Shown piece after piece: positions 10,786 to 22,399 of a stretch of DNA of 64,000 nucleotides (position 1 is its first letter; each line of letters starts with the position of its first letter). A model generated the notes under the pieces. It saw nothing but the letters and a program-made list of their open reading frames with translations. It was not told the DNA's origin and did no database searches. The DNA comes from Dendrobium chrysotoxum. Lineage: Eukaryota; Streptophyta; Magnoliopsida; Asparagales; Orchidaceae. Location: the NCBI GenBank assembly GCA_019925795.1, contig CM034312.1:29320951-29384950 (forward strand), given 5' to 3'. The translations under genes were made by a program, and so were the position numbers.

Positions 10786-13560
10786 TGCAACAGTAAAAGA
10801 CTTGTTATGCAAAGCATAGCCAACTTGTAGAATGAAAATATTGGATGACCCATCATACACCATACAAAAAGCGATAGTATGCAACATGACTGGAGATGAA
10901 GAAGTGAAGGTTAAAGTGAAGATAAATTGCTTACCCCAACAACTGTTAATTAGTAAACAAGTGCATTGACCCGCTTATAAGAATCGATAGTGGATGTAAC
11001 AACTTGCCAGCTAGCATGTATAGATGATAGGTGTTTGCAGCTTGCCAGTCAACATGTAAAAAATATAACAATCTCCTTACAACCAATGATAGGTGTTTTG
11101 CAGATACATGTGGTAGTTCCCATGAACACTGGAACATATACAAGCAAATGAAGCAACTCGCCAGTCAACATATAGGAAGAAACTAGTAATGAATGAAGCT
11201 CAACTGGTAGCCAACATCAACATGCAAAAGAACATACAAAATCCATTTGCAAATGTGTTGATCCCCTGCAAGTAGAGACGGTTAATACGCAACAAATGCA
11301 AGCACCTACGAGCCACTATAGATTTGTCGTGCACACAACTCGCCGACATATTAAAGTAGTAACACAATGATAAAGTATTTGAATTGGTAGCAAGTATAGA
11401 AGTCACACTTGCAGATAACACTAGAAGACCTACATTCCCTATAGCTTGCCTACATGTGACAGCAGAATGCTCGCAATCCACACAGCAGTTAGCCTATGAG
11501 CTAAGCTGATGATTCATGAATTCCTGTTGATGGTGAACAAATTCAACAAAGCTTGTATGCACAATATCTTGTCTTCAAGAAGCAACAAGTGACCCGTAAT
11601 GTAGCACTATAACTTTCCTACAAGCAATATTGAAAGACATGTGCGAAGATAGTTCATCCATATACAATGACAAATAGCCCTTGAATACCTAGTGCCGGAT
11701 TACAAATAGTGATGAATAAAGCTTGCATTATGTGACAAATTGAAGAAAAAGAAATCTTTTAGTGTCACTGTGGACCTCCGAAAGGAACTAACAAACACCA
11801 TCGCCCCGCGAGGGGAGACAGTATCTGGCCAATGGAAGGGCAGATTCAATCATGCATACGATTAACCATTGAGGATAGTGGCTCTCACCAGCACACCCCG
11901 ATGGATAACAATACGTACGATCTAATCACAACGGGTTTCCCCCACCCGATACATTAGCTCGAATGGTTTATTTGAGAGTGGGATTCGGTTTCCCACGGGC
12001 GCAAGCCCCCGTGGTTAATTACATCTCAAGTCGGGGCCTGAGAATACTCTCGATTAAAGATTCTACATTATTCTTTCTAAATTGGGATTGGTACATAGGG
12101 GGAAGACTAGGAAGTCCTACTCGAAGGGAAAGAGAGGTTCAACTAAGCTTAGTCAACATGCACGGCTCACATCAGCATCCGGAGGGACTAAGGTAATGAG
12201 AAGAAACTGGAGAAAAATAAATAAATCATGCACTCGAAGCATGCAGGAGGGAAGGATGGAGGTGGCGTCATCCGTGTGACGCGGATATGTAGGGTTTAGG
12301 GTCTCTGGAAGACAGAAGACCTACCTACTGATGAGGCGTACTACGAAACAATAGTAGCCTTAAATCCTAAATCTAATGGGTTTAGTGTTCTACGCAACAC
12401 TAACACCCGTGTCCTAACTAATGCAATGCAAAATCTGGACTTACCCCGGCCTGGAAGGGGGAGCCAGCTAACCACCTAATCGCTTTAAAACCATGCTGTC
12501 CAGTCATTTATGAAAGATGGGTAGGTAGGTTATAGTTCTCGGAAATAGGGCCGACATCTAGAGGATTTCCTAATTGGCCCCGGACTGATGTCGGGTGAAT
12601 GCTCCTATGACTAATGCAATTAAAATTTTAATTTAGTTGATTTCTAATGCAATGCATGCTAGTTGAAGCTTCCAAATCATGTATGCATAGAACTTTAAAA
12701 AAATCTTATAAAAATAATTTTTAGAATTATACTGGGCTTCCCCAGGTCCGGCACCTCATCCTCATAGGTCAGATTATCCGGACTCTACCCGCAGGCGGGG
12801 AAGTGTCTTATAGAAGGAGAGAAGAAATGCATTAATATGCATGCGACCCCAGACGATTCCTGCAATTCCCTAGGTCGTTAAGTTTCTAAATTGCTTAAAC
12901 CTTAAAATTTTAAATATTAGTTACGAGTAGAAAAAGTTTTAGTCCTTAGAGACCCTAACGAAATCCATGCTAAAACAAAAGCGGCATACAGATTGCCAAT
13001 AAACTATGAAAAACATATAACCTATACACAATCATCATCAAATCAAACATGATACATAATTAAACAAATCAATTAAATGTCCATAGGCCAACTGCCCTTA
13101 ATTACAACCCAGGGTCTGCAGAAAATTAAAGTGGCCGGGCACCACTGCCAACAACCCGGATTTCTAATCCTAAGACTGACGCAAGCTATTTTGAGTGGGA
13201 TACTGTAGATCTTCATCTTCTTGATCTTCTCTTCCTTGGACTCCTCGGATCTTAGCTTTGTTGGACTCCTTGGATCTCAGCCTCCTTGGGCTCCTTGGAT
13301 CTCAGCCTCCTTGGACTCCTCGGGTAGTAGAATGATCCAAATTTGGATTCCCAAATAGAAAAGGACTATCCTCATATCGGGTGTCCTTTTCTCTTTGGGC
13401 ATCCAACCTTTGTATTCTTGTATCCCCACTCAAAATAAACTTTCACAACTCTATACCAGATTACAAGTAATTTACATTAATGAAAAGCAGTAAATCTAGA
13501 CTCCCCTGCAAGGTCATCCTAATAAAGGTCATCCCAAGCAGTTTAATATATCACAAGCAG
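10786..13560. other. Repeat-derived region without a supported gene
   Basis: 10930-11200 repeats phrases such as CTTGCCAGTCAACATG. 11760-12830 is locally richer in GC but every frame is short or interrupted. 13225-13330 holds three to four imperfect copies of a unit of about 27 bp with CTTGGACTCC. Probably old LTR-element DNA; no family assigned. Confidence 0.35.
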
Positions 13561-14260
13561 TTGTAAGAAAATGAAATGCTCATCACAGCCACACTTGGTC
13601 ATGCTCTTAATTATTTTGAGGGCTAAGCAAGCTCTGGAGCACCTGTAGCAATTTATAATAATTTTTAATTAGCCCTCATTTATTTAGGGGGGGGGGGCTG
13701 AGCAATTTCTGAAGCACCTGCATAAAATGACATTAGTATTTAAATCATGATTATTCCCCCTCCCCTTTTATTTAGCGCTGCATGAGCATGGCCACCTACA
13801 GAAGACATCGTTAGTATCAACCTCGGTCCTAACCTATGGGTAGTCTATCGTGCAATCACATCAATTCCCAGAGTGTAGTAAAAGTAAACAAACACACCAG
13901 CATCATCTCAATCACAACATGCAGTGAAATCTCAGAAATCTCGGCACACAACAGAAAAGTAAACACCGGCCTAGCCTAGGTCTAGAAGTGGTGCCCTAAC
14001 AAACCATCTAGATGTGTGTGAAAAGCTGTGTAGCTGAGGTAGATCCTAAGCTGGGTAGTCAGTTACAATTACCTACTGTCCAGGTTTATTGTAGGTCTGA
14101 AAAAGGATTTTGTTTAAAGTTCAAATATTAGTGGATTAAAATCCATTTTAATTAATTTAATGTGTGGATCTGTTTTAATGCTTAGGGTGATGATATTTGA
14201 AGTTTAAATTGCATTAGTGAGTTTTAGGGGGTTCGGGGTCCACCTATACACTAAGCAAAA
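13561..14260. other. Unassigned AT-rich DNA
   Basis: Contains a partly duplicated phrase GGGCT(A)AGCAA...CTG(G)AGCACCTG at about 13620-13720 with a G12 run near 13689. No gene seen. Confidence 0.35.
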
Positions 14261-14269
14261 GGGGGTCCA

Positions 14270-14745
14270 AAATTGACTTTTTGATTAAAGGGAATTTATG
14301 AAGAGCTAATATTTTTATAAAGTACTAGACCTTAACCCGATCAGTTAGACAGTTAGTATGCCCAATTTGGACTCTTCTATCCAAAGTTATGAATTTCGGA
14401 AGTTTTGGTCTCGTTTTGAACTAAGTTTGACCGGATTGTTGACTTTTTTATTTAAGTTGATTTCTGGAATTTTAATATTTTTAATAAATACTATACCCTA
14501 ATGTGAGTTGAATGCCTTTGAGTTTGTTGGATTTGGAGTTTCCTACGTAAAGTTATGAATTTTAGAAGTTTCGGGCCCTAGACTATAGGCTACGGTTGAC
14601 CGAAGAGTTGACTTTTTATTTTAGGTTGATTTCTGGACACCTAATATTTTTAACAAATACTAGACCTTAATTAGAGTTAGGTGCCTTTTAGTTTGCCCAT
14701 TTTGGAGTTTTCTGTAATTAGTTATGATTTTTAGAAGTTGGGGCA
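14270..14745 (+). repeat. Three tandem copies of a 166-169 bp unit
   Basis: Units begin with (G)TTGACTTTTT at about 14272, 14438 and 14607. Each contains AATATTTTTAA.AAATACTA, a GTT.GA..GCC block and AGTTATGA.TTT.GAAGTT. The copies are clearly diverged. Confidence 0.75.
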
Positions 14746-15700
14746 ATTAAATAAATTATCGGAATTGCCTAATTAGGGGTACTTTGGGGGTTTTAGCCCA
14801 AATCAGCTCAAAACTGATTGGAATCACCCCCAAAGGTCAGAAATGACCTAAGAAGGTGTTCCCAAATGTTTGGGGAAGATTCGGAATTTTTAATAATATT
14901 TAATGAATTATTAAAGGCAAAAAGGTGATTTTTGATTAAGGTTTAATTAAGGTCCAGATTAATGTCCAGTTAGGGGACCCTAATTATCTAAGGTTGGGGA
15001 CTGAATTCTGAAGAGTTTGAGGTATTATGAGTGTTTTTATGATTTAAAATGGATTTATTAGATTTTTCTGAAGTTTCTGAGGCTTAATTAACGGGTAAAT
15101 TAGGGTTGATCAATTAAGGGGGTTTAATGAGTCCTAAAAATTCCTAGAAAATTTTGAGGGGTTTAGGATGTCACTAAGTTTAAGTTTTTCAAGTTTCAAG
15201 TCAATCAGAGGTAAACCCTAGCTCCTAGAATTTCTCTAAGTCTGCTAGACGGATCCTTAATTATTGTCCTTAAGTGTTGCTAGTGTTGCAGGGGATTAAG
15301 AGATGTTTATTTCTAACCCTTTAGACATTCGCATATATGTAGCTGGGTTCAAGGATCTATAATAAAATAATACATGAAAAATAATCTAATAATCGAAGCT
15401 TCTACAAGGTCCTAAAGGGTGGAGGAGCGTGCACACAGAAAGGCTCCCTAAATACTATCTAAGTTTTAAGAAAACTCACTACACCGAGGGCTACGACCCG
15501 GTGGTATCGCCCGTAGCACCCCCACCAGAATGAATGGGGGCGACTGATGCTCGGATCTGATTGTCCATGCTCCTTCGTCTAGCACCCCAACAGGTCCTTC
15601 TTTCTTTACTCTCCAAAAGTACCTCACAAAGAAACCACAGGAAAGAGAGCAAGTATGGAGTGAGCGTAGAGGCTATTCAAAAATAAATGTAAATAAATAA
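14746..15700. other. Unassigned repeat-derived DNA
   Basis: No intact ORF. A GC-richer patch at 15480-15600 reads for about 25 codons on the minus strand before stops and looks like a decayed element terminus. Confidence 0.3.
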
Positions 15701-16572
15701 AAATTTAACTAATAAGTAATTTAAACATTCAAATTCATCTAACACATGCATGCTATTATAAAAAAAATGATGGAAGAGTTTATAGCATAAAGCATAGGGA
15801 AAGGAAACATACAAATCATATGAAAATCTACCACTATCAAACATATTGCAGAGCATGGAGGGAAGTTATACATGAAACTCATGATGATCCAATAACCTTA
15901 AACATACAAATTCACTATTGCAATGTAAATAAATCATAATTTATGTATTTATACTCAAATATAAGTATACATGATGGGTCTCAAAATTTAATGCGAAAGA
16001 GTTCAAACATCCTATCAAGTTTGGTTTCCAACTATGAGCAACAAACCATGGGTATTTCCTTAACAATGATTTCCTTACTTGATTTTTATCTTTATTTACC
16101 ATGTGAGTCTTTTGATACAAGTACTAATACAAAAGAGAAATAACTTCAGATTTTTTTTTTGTTTGAGAAAGCAAAGCGAAGAGTTAGGAAGAAATAAAAT
16201 TTCAAATTGCTATTAGTCTCTTCATCTCATTTATTTGTTTCTTCCAACCCAAATTCTATGTTCAACATATTTCAAAGAGAGAACAATCAAGACAAATATG
16301 CATGTGAGATTATAAACTATTTTAGAGTACAAATAAATCTTAATTTTAAGATATTACCGTAGACAAAGCTCTATCATAATTACATAGTAGTCACAAACAA
16401 AAATCGATGTTGCCCATGCATAATATAACCGACTTAAGAAAACTACGTGATTCATTTGACATAAGTTTAACACTCATTTTCATTACCAATTAGTGAAATT
16501 AACTGATACATAAACGAAAGTAATATTAAATAAGTGCAATAAATACTCTATTTCATCAAAGTTGTATTCTTC

Positions 16573-16615
<43 letters not shown>

Positions 16616-17660
16616 TACACAAAGAAATCAGTAAGTGATTGTATGCTAAAAATATTTTTTTTTTTTAACTTTTTGCTAAGCGTCAAATACATATAAAAGA
16701 GCGATGTAAAATTTTTTTTATATATATAATGGTTAGTAATACAATTCAAACAGGTGAGCGAACCATGAAATGAGTGTTCTAATTAAAGTGAAATGATCGA
16801 TAAACAACACATATGTATAGAGAGAATGGCTATATTATATATATATATAAGAGACTAAAAGATGATGCCATTTGGTTATAATAATGAGAAATTCATTGCT
16901 AAATGATTCAGAATGTAAATCGTTAGGGTCATGTTTATCTCCCATAATGAGGCATGCTGATTATTTCAATCTATCAATTCTTCCAGATTTTTTTTTTAAA
17001 GATCAAATGAATATTTTGGAAGCTTGTATAACTTATCTTCTTAGGTTGGAGTATATCTTGTTATAACCTTAAAGTATGAAATATATCAATCGATGTGTAT
17101 ATATATAAAAAGGGAATGAGAAAATCTCATTTAATTCTAAGAGCATTTACATAAAAAAAAAATCTGTTTAAACCCAAAAAAAAAACAAAAAAAAAAAACA
17201 CAATCGCAGATATCTCGAATAGTCGTCATGCATAAAGGTATTGCAACAGAGAGATGAAGAATAAAAAAATCATGAAAGAATGAAATCCCTGATAAAAATT
17301 AAATCCTTAAAATAACATGCATAAAAAAAAAGTTTAACTCATAGCAGCATAAAAATCATTATACTAATGACCGTTCAACAATACAAGCTTAGAACAAGAT
17401 CAACCGGATTATACAATTCAAGGGACAATGAAGTACCTGAGTCTTCATTATCACTTTTTTTTTAATATCAGCCTCTCACAATAAAAGGCTAGAAGTGTAA
17501 ACATTAACAGAGGTAAATAACTAAGCAAATAACGTATATGTAGTTGAATTCAAAGAATTTATACACATGCTTGTTTAATTTCCAAAGACATTCATGTTTA
17601 TTCAAACTATGAAGAGAAATAAACAACAATGAGAGCAGCTAATTGATTTTTTTTGTAATA
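15701..17660. other. AT-rich intergenic DNA
   Basis: No coding support on either strand. Holds (AAT)n at 16574-16615 and several A or T runs. Confidence 0.5.
16574..16615. repeat. (AAT)n microsatellite
   Basis: About 14 uninterrupted AAT units. Confidence 0.97.
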
Positions 17661-17768
17661 AAATAATAATAGTAATATTACAGCCATTTGATTCGGTGGA
17701 AAGGGATGATTATTACCGTCACTGTTCTTATACAAAGAAGGAAGAAGGTTGGTTGTTCTTGCTTGATA

Positions 17769-18666
17769 TCATAGGGACGTTTGCAGTAGATGACCTTTGG
17801 GCTTCTCTTCCCTTTTGATGCTGGAATCTCGCAGGATCGGCGCCTTCTTCTTCTTCGAATGACAACAGCGAGCAAACAGTTTGGAACTTCTCTTCTTCAA
17901 GTACCCGGCCCTAGCTGCTATGCGAGAAGGGAGGAGGATAGCAGCTTGTGAAGACTTGAGAATCTCCTTAGCCAAACGAGAAGGTAGAGAGAGCTGGAGA
18001 TGGGTCCCCAAGTTTCTTAAGCTATCATATATGTCATCTTGCTGCTTCTTAAGCTCGATCAGTTCTTTCTTATATGTCTTGACTTGAGTGTCCAATTTAG
18101 ATTTCCAAATCCTGTCTCAAACCTTGCAACCTATTCCACAACTCTGACTGCGATTCATTTAGTTCTGCGATCTCTATTCCCATAGGGCGTAGATCATCCC
18201 TCTTCGGCGATGCAAAAGAATGAGTGGCAGGAGGAGGAGAAAGGCTCGAATTGGTGTCCCCATAGGAGCTAGGAGAAGGCCTAGAGTGAGAGGGTCAAAT
18301 CAACGCCTATAGCTCCTGGAGTTTGCGAACTTGATGGAGGAGGCGGCGTTGGCTGCTGTCCGCGAATAGGGGCGACGGCGAGAGCAGGGGATCTCCAACT
18401 TCGGCGGCGTCGGGTGTCTCGCTAACCAAGAAGAGACGGGAGAGGGAGAGGGCTCGCCCGAGGGATGAGGCAGAGGAAAAACCCCCTTTTTTTTGGGTCC
18501 TCTGGAGAGAGGCAGGGGCGTCCATCCCCGAGACGAAGCGAGGAGGAAGTAGTAAATTCATGCCAAAAATGCCATAGCAATCCCCGCCAATCTCGACTCT
18601 CACTTTGCTTATTTTGAAATATTTCCACAGCGTGCTGCTCGACGTCATCATTGTAAATTTCTCCAT
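17769..18666 (-). pseudogene. Coiled-coil protein pseudogene
   Basis: One minus-strand frame runs from 18666 to about 18105 with two in-frame stops (TAG at 18307-18309, TGA at 18295-18297), then must shift frame to continue as 17769-18090. The central part is rich in E, L, Q and K heptads (EIAELNESQSELWNRLQ, then KLDTQVKTYKKELIELKKQQ), typical of a plant coiled-coil protein. An R/K-rich tail follows. The region has higher GC than its flanks and no introns could be traced. I do not recognise a named family with certainty. It could be a degraded local gene or a retrocopy; a sequencing error explains the frameshift less well, because there are also two stops. Confidence 0.55.
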
Positions 18667-18739
18667 TTAGGAAATGATTCAAATTATTTAGAAAGCCAAT
18701 TAAACTTCAATTAGAATAATATTAAATGCATTAAATTAA

Positions 18740-19400
18740 AATCGAGTTCAAAAATAAGATCTAATTTAGGTAATTTTGGGTCCAGTCAAATTTAATTAAT
18801 GAAATTGAACCGAAATAAATACAAAACATGTTCGAATCGAGCCCAACGAGGTTCTCATAATTAAATGCGATCAGGACTAATTCAACTCAATCTCAAGTTT
18901 ATTAAAATTTAATTAAGTCTCATTAAGTTAATTCAATAAAGTTTGAGCTTAAACCGACACATTTGAACCCGAACCGATGTTGATTTAAATCAAATCGAAC
19001 TCGTGCAATTAAAACAAACAGATCTAATTTAAGCGAACGCAATCGGGTCTAATTTAACCCAATTTCGAGTCGATTCAAGTTCGATTGGATTTCCATCAAG
19101 TCGATTTAATGGAATCGAATTTGAATCAACGCAATCGAACCCAAATTGATGACGAACTGAATTAAATTAGGCTCGATGAGGCTCAAATAAATTACTCTAG
19201 CCTAACAGAAAATAATTGGGCCTGATTCGACTCAATTCGAGCTGATGCGAGCTCGAATTGGACTCGACGGGGCTCAAATGCATCGATTAAGGATAACTAA
19301 ACCTCTTCAGGTCTAATTCGACTTGATCCGAGTCATCCCGAGTTCAAATTAGACTCGACTAGGTTTAATTAAGCTGATCGAACATGCTCGAGGGTGCTCG
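18740..19400. repeat. Degenerate AATTCGA/TCGAA-type repeat field
   Basis: Short motifs such as CAATTCGAG, GATTCGA, AACTCGA and AATTTAA recur every 15-30 bp without a fixed period. A similar field lies at 63300-63640. Confidence 0.5.
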
Positions 19401-19989
19401 TACTAAAAGGAGGTCAACAGTCACAGCCGAGCCTTTGGTCTCATCAGATCATGATAACTCATCTATCACAAAATAATCTCATGCAATTTGGATTTCCTCA
19501 TCCAATTTAAGCAAGGATTAGATAATTTGTGAATATGATCTCTCTAAGGATGAGAAGAGTATTATAGGAGAAGTTTGAGATTGTTGAGGTATTAGTTCTA
19601 AAGGCATGAACTGTTGTTCCTCCTACATTATGCTTTAATATTACTGTTGCCAATGATCTGCAAATGTTGTATGAAAATGTGCCTGCAAAATGCAGCAAAG
19701 CATCTATGATGAAAATTATTGACCATAAGTAGGAGACCTCTGATGCATCATACAATATATTTACGAGAGAACGTATACTCCTGTAGACTAAACAATAAAG
19801 AAAACAATAGCTTGTAGAAGATGTAATAAGACCTAGTGTCGTGCTACGCCATCGGATCCATAACACTAGCACGAGCAGACAAAAGGCGTTTATATACCCT
19901 TAAATACAAAACTTGCTCATATTCTAAATGATTATCACCTGCAAAACTAATTATAGTTGAATATTATAGAAACCCCCTCATAAATTAAA

Positions 19990-20226
19990 ATAAGCATTGA
20001 TATGTATTTCATAATATGCATGCATTTGTAGGATGCAGAGTGTTTTATTTAAGCATGCCATTCGACATCGCAATTGAATTTTAAAAAGACCTCCTACATG
20101 CATCTTTAGGACGTAGAGGGTTTCATTTAGCTATGTTATTTAATATTGCAATTACATTTTAAAATAACCTCCTACATAACCTACAAGATGTAGAAGGTTT
20201 CATTCAAGTATATCATTTGACATTGT
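19990..20226 (+). repeat. 78-bp tandem array, left part
   Basis: About three units of 77-78 bp. Anchor GGATGCAGAG-like sites are at 20031, 20109 and 20186. Each unit has a TTTCATT.AA stretch and CATTGCAATTACATTTTAAAA. The array is interrupted by solo LTR D and resumes at 22107. Confidence 0.75.
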
Positions 20227-20499
20227 TGTTGCAAATTTGGATTCAAGGATTATGATTTTGATGATGATAAACATCTCTAGTTCTGTTTGATTACCTAACC
20301 TTTCAAGTTCACAAGATCAATTACAATTCAAGCCAGCTTAAGATTGAGTCAGTCTGTGTCTGTTTCAGGTTCAATATAATTTTTCACACTTCTTGAGTCA
20401 AATGTAATGTAGTTGATCCTCAAGCTAAGTAACCTTGCACACACACACTCAGGGAGAGATTTTTAGTGAGTTACAATTTCTGTTCTATTTTTGTTCATA

Positions 20500-21370
20500 T
20501 TGTCCTAGATGATAGTGATATCATCCTGGATAATCTATTGAAAATAGAAATCCTAATTAGGGTAGCCATGTTAAGTCGTCTGATTAAGCAGATCGTCCTG
20601 GATGATCATCTCATTGTACAGGACGATATGCTCAAATCAGAAAATCTCAACCGCTAGACTAAGTTAGGCAAGTTTTTATTTTTAGTATTTTGGTCTAATC
20701 ATTCTGAACGATATGTGTATCATCCTGAACGATTCATTACAATCATGCCTAAATTAGTCAGGTGATTAAAAAAAATAATTAAGGATTGATTGATCGATCA
20801 TATCATCCTGGACGATTACAAGATCGTCCTGGATGATTGCAAGATTATCATGGACGATCAATTAGAAATCCTTATCATCTAGTGTATTTCACTTGAACGA
20901 CCCGAACTGTCTACCAGATGATATTGCTATTTTTGAACTAATCGTACGGGATGATATGATTATCATCTCGGACAATCAGTTAATTATAAAAGCGTCCAGC
21001 GTAATTATCCTGGACGACCCGAACTGTGTGCCGGACGATATTAAGCATTTTTGAACTAATCATACAAGACGATAGAGATATCATCCTAGACGATCAAGTC
21101 ATTTTCTTTAGATCATCCAAACTTTTCTCCTAGATGTCCTAAACTATCTGCTGGACGATATTCCTGATTTAAACTAATCGTCTAGGACGATCACAGAATC
21201 GTCCTGGATGATCAGAACAAACCATGTCTTTTAATCGTCCAGAAGAACCAGATCGTCCAGGCCAGAAGGATCTGATTTACACTGATCATATAGGACGATC
21301 GTAGATCATCCTGGACGATCTTTTATGATAAGTTGAAATTTAGGGTAATTTTTTAGCCCTTCTATTTAAG
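20500..21370 (+). promoter_or_regulatory. Palindrome array and TATA box of LTR D
   Basis: The densest array: many ATCGTCC-N-GGACGAT-like sites, arranged partly as a higher-order unit of about 126 bp marked by GACCCGAACTGT or its relatives at about 20897, 21024 and 21147. The TATA-like TATTTAAG lies about 35 bp beyond the last palindrome. Confidence 0.68.
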
Positions 21371-21587
21371 ATCTTTTTCTTGCTACTGAAAAAATCTTTA
21401 GCTGCGGTCCTTTCCTGAGAGAGTCTTAATAGAGAGAGAGGGGGAGCTTGAGAGAGAGAGAGAATCTTGTGATGGGAGTTTGTGAGGTGTTCACAAATGT
21501 TACTCCAAGCAAGGATTCGAGTCGTCGTCTCCAGTCGTCATCCCTTATTCCTTGGTGCTCTGAAGGAAGGATTGTCTGCATAAAGAT

Positions 21588-21715
21588 CAAGATTCTCTGC
21601 CTGCTTTAAGAGGAAGTGAAAGGAGGTATGGTTCTCTGCCTACTTCAAGAGGAAGTGAAATGAGGTAAGGTTCTCTACCTGTTTCAGGAGGAAGTAAAAG
21701 GAGTCTAGGTTCTCC
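21588..21715 (+). repeat. Minisatellite in LTR D leader
   Basis: About three units of about 47 bp containing GGTTCTCTGCCT and AGAGGAAGTGAAA, equivalent in position to those of LTRs C and E. Confidence 0.7.
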
Positions 21716-22106
21716 GCCTCACCGGGTTGGTGAAAAGGAGTTTTGTAAAGGCTTCTTTGCCTTACTGTGGGAGCAGAATGAGAGTCACTTTGTTTTAGTG
21801 CAGTACCTAGAGGGGAGGCTCCAAGGAGTGAACATAGGTCAAGTTGATCGAACTACTATAAAATCTGGTGTGTTTTTTCTGATTATTTTTGCACTTTACT
21901 TTTCTATTGATGATCGTGTAATTGAAGTTATTGTTTTATTTTGTTAAACATCTCCACATCATCGTGAAATTGTAATTGTGTTAAAACATTCAAAAAGGTT
22001 TTCAAACTCATTTTTACTTAAGAATTTTTTAAAACTACTAATTCACCCCCCTCTTGCTTAGCCTCAGGCTAGTTCATAAGGGCTTAATATCCCTAACGAA
22101 CTTTTA

Positions 22107-22390
22107 ATTGCAATTACATTTTAAAATGACCCCTTACATACATCTATAAGATGCAAAGAGTTTCATTCAAGTATGTCATTTGACATTACAATTATAATTT
22201 AAAATGACCTCTTGTAAGTATTTGTGGGATGCAGAGGGTTTCATTCAAGCATATCATTCAATATTACATTTATATACAAATATGTCGTACATGCACAGCC
22301 GAGTTTTCTCCTGTATGTATTTGCAAGATGCAGAAGATTTCATTCAAGTAATATTATGCAATATTCTATCTACATGTAAAAATATCGCAC
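22107..22390 (+). repeat. 78-bp tandem array, right part
   Basis: Continuation of the array at 19990-20226. Anchors fall at 22149, 22227 and 22326; the last spacing is longer (about 99 bp). Confidence 0.7.
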
Positions 22391-22399
22391 ACTACAACT

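Larger units (their letters stand above)
20227..22106 (+). repeat. Solo LTR D
   Basis: About 1880 bp of the A/B/C LTR family: TGTTGCAAATTTGG start, GATGATGATAAACA block, palindromic U3, TATTTAAG near 21363, leader minisatellite, GCTTAGCCTC block and an AACTTTTA end (A in place of the usual CA context). Flanks ATTGT (20222-20226) and ATTGC (22107-22111) are a 4/5 target duplication inside a 78-bp satellite unit. Confidence 0.82.

Noticed and set aside
12328..12349. Hammerhead-ribozyme-like core CTGATGAG...CGAAAC, as in plant retrozymes
   Set aside because: Stem II does not pair well, the base at the cleavage position would be G in the best stem I register, and no stem III partner was found on either side.
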